Of a stretch of DNA of 21,797 nt, positions 17,221-21,797 are shown one piece after another. The position numbers were made by a program, and so were the translations under genes. This DNA comes from Pelargonium nanum (lineage: Eukaryota; Streptophyta; Magnoliopsida; Geraniales; Geraniaceae): positions 1 to 21,797 of the forward strand of contig JAYMTF010001703.1 of NCBI GenBank assembly GCA_036897485.1, read 5' to 3'. The notes below the pieces were generated by a model that ran no database searches, was not told the origin of the DNA, and saw only the letters and a list, made by a program, of their open reading frames with translations. Within the stretch, counting starts at the first letter, position 1. Each line of letters starts with the position of its first letter.

Positions 17221-20200
17221 ATACTTATTTAAATATACAAAATTTTAAATACACGAACAATATGTGAATTTTTAATTTGTATTCAGTTTAATATACTCAA
17301 TGGTGTCGTTGTGAGACAACTAAATATTAATAAAAATCACATTAATAACACTAATGTTACACGGAACTAAAAAAACTAATTTAGTAAGTAATTTTTAAAA
17401 TCTGTATCTAATATGGTACATATTGTCAATGAGTATTGACGTAGTAGTGGAAAAATACACATAAGAACTAATAACAGCGGTAAATGACACATAAGCACTG
17501 ACCAAATAGTCTGTCAGCAATAATTTTACCATGAACGAAAATTTATAAACGTCTCTTTTTTTTTTTTTTTCTGTTGCAAAATAAAACTCGCAATAAAATT
17601 TATCACACTCCAAGAAAACAGTAAAAACTTTCTATTGAAACCCAAAATTATATAAAACAACAAATCCAAAGCTACAACTGGGTGATTGCAATAAAAATGA
17701 AATCCAACAACCACTTTTCTCTTTCTGGTCAAAATATGCAACACTCTGCAGCAATCACGGCTTCCGACGGAGGCAATGTTTCATGGAGATGATTGTTTAA
17801 TACAACCATTCATCCCATTTGATGGTGTGCGCAAAATTAGAAATGATTTTAGTGTCGAAGTATTAAATTAAAATTTAGACTTTTTTATACCAAATTGAAT
17901 AGCATGCCATAATACATCATTGTTGATATTAGTCTCATCTTTTATTATTCAATTGTCACATCAACTACTTGTTAAGAATATTGTTAGTTCCATTTGATTG
18001 TGTGTACTCAATTGAGTACGAACTAAAAGTTAATATAAATTGACTTTGTATGAGTTTTGTTCATCAAATTAGATGTCAGACCAAAATTCATATACATTGG
18101 TCGCATTAATCCAAATCCTAGATAAAGTCAAAGGAAACTAAAGGGCAAATCTCCCCTCATATTCTGTATTATTAGATATTAATTTATTATAGGTATCTGC
18201 TTTACTTATAAATCAAGAAATGTTAGAAGTTGGAGCAGTGTTCACTGTTTCAGTCAAGCTCTGTTAGGAGAATGCAATGCAATCCAAAAAAAAAGAGTAA
18301 ATAAACATATGAACAAAAAGAAGCTCTAAATCAGAATTAAATACTTATTGTGTTTACTTTTTAAATTAGATACAAATTGTTATAGAAATTCAAAGAAAGA
18401 GATAAAGGTTAGTCAGTAGTGGAACAACCTAACTTGTCATTGACTCTGTCCAATGCTAGACTATAACCTATTAGCATAAGAAGAAAGCACAATAAGCAGA
18501 CATGGTGGCCTGAATAAAACAGTAATTGACTAATTAATTAAAAAAGAAGGAAAAGACAATTCTTCAACAACAAAAAAAGGAAAAGAAAACACTCAGTTAT
18601 ATTGCTAATCAAGGGACCTTGTTGCACTTTGATATTAATTTGCTGTTTTAGTTGAATTTTATTTTACAATGATAACTGCTGTTTTCTCTTATATTACCAA
18701 CAATGGCATGCTTATTTTGACTTCTCTTTTTAATAAATATAAACCAGCAAATGTGATCCCTTGTTTTGTGCAGTCTTATATGTACCAAGTTGTTGATCCA
18801 AGCGAGGTCTCAAGTTCGAACATTTCTAGTGACGGTAAATATATATATTTGAGACCTCTGTTATAAAATAAATGTTCTCTTGAGTTATTTTTTCTATTTC
18901 AGTTCCTCATTGGAATCACCAAAAACCTTAAAACAAATCATAGGCTGCTGGGTGTGGGATGGGAATTCTGTAACATCACATGGTATTTGATTGGGATTTG
19001 GGATGATGATTATTATATGATGTATTTAATGAAAATTACAACATGATGTTTAATTAAATCAGCATCAGCATTGCAGATGCAGCCTGTAGCTAGCTACAAT
19101 TCAAACATCCATTTGCCCTAAAACAACAATATCTTCTTCAGAACTGACCTCTTCAAGTTACTACAACTTGACCATTTCCATTTCTAAACCCTCACAAATT
19201 GACCTTTACTATAAGCATTTCAAAAACCTCTCAGCCCTCACAATGGAACCAGATTTTGAGTAACAAAACCAAACTCTCTCATTCCTCAGGTGCCAATGGA
19301 GACCCATGATCCAGATTTTCCATTTACATATCATGAACAAAAAAAAAAACATTTTTCTTTATAAAATGTATATTTATTGATGACTTTGGCCAAGTCCAAC
19401 ATCTTATACTTCTTCATGGGGCTGCTTATAATTTGCTTTAGACATCAAAGTTTCCCACTTTATTTTTCTTTTGTTAAAGTTTTTGTCTGTGTTTTGTAGT
19501 GTAATTGGATAATAAAATAGAAAAAAACCCACAAAGAAATGTGATTAGTGAGTGAAGAATCAAAGAAGAATTGTAAAATAGTAAAACATGTGCAGTGTGG
19601 AGTGTAGAGCATGGAGTGTCAGTTGGGAGGGAGCTGTCTTTACCAGTTTACTAAAAAGAAAGCTTATATCTACAAGAATAGAACCTTCACCTTCACCTTC
19701 ACTTTCAGCTCTTTTTTTTATTTTTAGTTTTAGTTTTTACTCCATTAATATAGGCCATTAGGTTGTATACAAGAAAGCTACACATTTAATTTTTTTATAA
19801 CAATTTTAAAAGAAAAGAATTGTCAATGAGATCTTTTTATTTTCTCTTATTATAGTTGGAAATTCTTGCAATAACCAAGAAAATAATTGGTAGAGAAAAA
19901 GAGAGATAAAGACAAGTTTTTCAATGTGGTAGGTCTCTTCTTTCTCTAACTTTTTATATTTTGGGAGCATATTTTTCTTGTGATTAGACTCCATATTCCC
20001 TAGGACCTGAATTTTTCACTAATGGCCAAAATGGATATATGGGTTTTTAGTCGGTTAGAGCTAAAATGCTTGGGATGCTATCTATATCCATTGTTGTTAT
20101 AAAGTCATATATTAAAGTCGCATTTTGAAAGATTAAACTCCATTCACGCCGAATCAAATTGTGGAATATAATAAGACGAATTAGAAGGATTTTTGCTTCA

Positions 20201-20340
20201 TTTACGTCGGAATTGAAGGGAAAAAAAGTAGGAGATGACTTGATTGTAAGTTAGTAATACCTTGTACAATACTAATAGTGGTGATGTCTAAATCTTTTCT
20301 ATAAATTTGTAAGTAATTTCTACATACGCGATAAACAAAA
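17221..20340. other. Long AT-rich intergenic stretch, no gene seen
   Basis: No frame here has coding-like composition or family resemblance. Notable items are a perfect 16-bp palindrome GTACTCAATTGAGTAC at 18004-18019, T-run 17558-17571, and a CTTCAC triplet repeat at about 19685-19705. I found no tRNA or other RNA gene. Confidence 0.55.
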
Positions 20341-20695
20341 ATAAGATAATGTGGCATTAGGCAGAACACAAATGCTCCCACGAACTTCTTGGAGCTTACA
20401 TTAGTGTTAGGGCCGCGACATGGGATGGATTGTCACATCATGGAAGCGAATACGAAGCTCCTTGGAGAACTCCATTGGAGAGCTCCTCGAAGCTTTCTTC
20501 CGTTGCGAGCCAGATATGAATGCTCCATCATCGCATCTGAGCGATTTAAGACTCAAATTCTTTATGTGAGGTCTCGCATACATTTAAAGTGATTGATATT
20601 AGCAGTGCGTATAAGTTATTTAAGAAAACTTTTAAAAATAAAATATGAATGCTCCCACAAACTTATCAGATCTATTGCATTAGTGATAACAAGGG
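20341..20695. repeat. Second GC-richer repeat-like island with direct repeats
   Basis: AATGCTCCCACGAACTT (about 20371) recurs as AATGCTCCCACAAACTT (about 20647). Each is followed within about 30 bases by CATTAGTG-like sequence and then a GGxC-A/G-TAACATG/CGACATG-like phrase. A shorter AATGCTCC lies near 20518. The stretch also contains GGAGAGCTCCT (20477-20487), shared with the island at 3.6 kb. The repeated halves suggest a decayed transposable element or its nested duplicate. No coding frame is kept. Confidence 0.35.
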
Positions 20696-21797
20696 TCATA
20701 ACATGTTCCCGCAACATGAGGCCAAACACGAGGCTTTTGAAAATTTCATGATGTTTGAGGATTTTCGTTAATAATTAGGACTCTTCGCACTTTGTTGTTG
20801 GCAGAAACCTTCCTTTTCAGGAAGAGAGTCGATGTGACACTTGAAAACCACGTGTCATGACGTAATTCGTCGTCAAGATTTTTAATCCGCATAACTTGAT
20901 ATGAGAAAATAAATTTTTAATTTAATAAATTCCATAAATTATGAAATCTTACTATCTCAACCAACATCCTTTGACAATTAAATTTCATTTCGATTAAATT
21001 AATAATTGGGCTAAAATCTATCTTGTTTTTTAAGTTTGGAAAAAGGAAAGTGTTTGTAAGGAGGAGAAGAGACAAAAGCAGCAGCTAGGGTTCCACTTTA
21101 TTTTCTTTATCTCCTCTGTCGAAAATGGCAGTGTAAAAAGCATCTATTAACTGGATGGACACAAGGCTCTAGGCTTAAAACATGCCCCGAGCTGTTTAAT
21201 ATTAACTACGTACTATAATGTTTTAATTTAAAACAAATTTTAACAATTTTACAACATTTCATTTTCACGTATGTGACTATGTTTTGTTTATATGATAATG
21301 TATTGCTGCTGTTATGAACAGTATATTTTTAATGTTTGGTTGAATGTTTGATGAGCATTCCTTTACACGTTAATTTGACAATATAATTATTTTTAATTTC
21401 GTGGAATTAAATACTTGCAGCATTTATAAGCATCTGGACACGTTAGATTAGATCTATACCATAAGTTCAATAACAAAATGCAGTAATATTTATGTTGTTG
21501 CCAACTGAACCTAGCTAATGCATTCTCTACCAAATGATCTATCATATAAACGACTAAACCTATATCGTTTTTATTGCCACTTTTTTACTTGTTACTTGTA
21601 CTTAATTTCGTGTACGTTATGATTATGAGCATCACTGAAGATTGAACAGTTATTTTTAAAATTGTTTTATTATTTTTTATGTTTAAACTACTAATAAAAT
21701 TACGGATGACTTCATCATACTATACAATAAATTTAAATATAAATTATTTGTAAATATTGGATATTTTTTAGCCTAAATGTTGGTGCCACTGATAAAA
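20696..21797. other. AT-rich intergenic to window end, no gene seen
   Basis: No coding stretch. The last bases (TTTTTTAGCCTAAATGTTGG, 21766-21785) share TTAGCCTAAATGT with 1550-1562, a hint of another copy of a dispersed repeat running off the edge. Confidence 0.45.

Noticed and set aside
18775..18850. Possible tRNA-derived SINE (GTTCGAAC, B-box-like)
   Set aside because: Only a partial B-box resemblance, with no A-box at the right spacing and no defined tail.
20452..20495. Possible hairpin in the GAAGCTCC/GGAGAGCTCC cluster
   Set aside because: The phrases are mainly direct repeats; pairing does not extend beyond a few bases.
1..21797. CRISPR arrays, bacterial operons, tRNA or rRNA genes, viral genes
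   Set aside because: No regular spacer-repeat arrays, cloverleaf or rRNA motifs, or virus-like proteins were seen. The window is plant nuclear DNA.

Overview
The window looks like nuclear DNA of a flowering plant, most likely a eudicot. It is AT-rich and dominated by non-coding sequence. Its genes have GT-AG introns, plant-type TATA boxes and plant-specific families: an AT-hook/PPC protein, a GAT1-type amino acid permease and a BED-finger hAT-derived protein. Plant transposon debris lies between the genes. I cannot name the species from the sequence alone.

Layout: positions 1-4.9 kb hold no intact gene. They carry a broken retroelement RNase H piece (313-591, minus), a probable MITE (1272-1512), the end of an LTR with its primer-binding site (around 2184) and a GC-richer repeat-like island (3.3-4.0 kb). 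From about 5.03 to 7.68 kb on the plus strand is a five-exon AT-hook (AHL) gene, with a TATA box, a likely 5'UTR intron, three in-frame tandem repeats and an unusual phase conflict at the exon 1/exon 2 junction. Converging on it, 7.89-11.03 kb on the minus strand is a six-exon GABA transporter 1 (GAT1)-like gene. It is complete at 450 residues, with a near-perfect 21-bp-stem hairpin in its second intron.

From 11.2 to 13.2 kb is intergenic sequence with a second RNase H remnant (12232-12387) and an orphan exon-like stretch (11671-11861, minus). From about 13.2 to 16.26 kb on the plus strand is a gene for a BED-finger protein derived from a hAT transposase. Its 596-codon open frame sits in one exon behind an apparent 5'UTR intron, and it has lost recognisable catalytic positions, so it is probably a domesticated host gene. 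From 16.3 to 21.8 kb I see no gene, only AT-rich sequence, a 16-bp perfect palindrome and a second repeat-like island (20.34-20.70 kb).

The three genes are unrelated in function: a DNA-binding chromatin/transcription factor, a plasma-membrane amino acid/GABA importer and a transposase-derived DNA-binding protein. They do not form a pathway. The AHL and GAT1 genes are tail to tail with about 208 bp between stop codons, so their 3' UTRs may overlap. I found no convincing new multi-gene system. The most unusual object is the AHL gene, with its phase conflict, repeat expansions, divergent PPC core and mixed class features.
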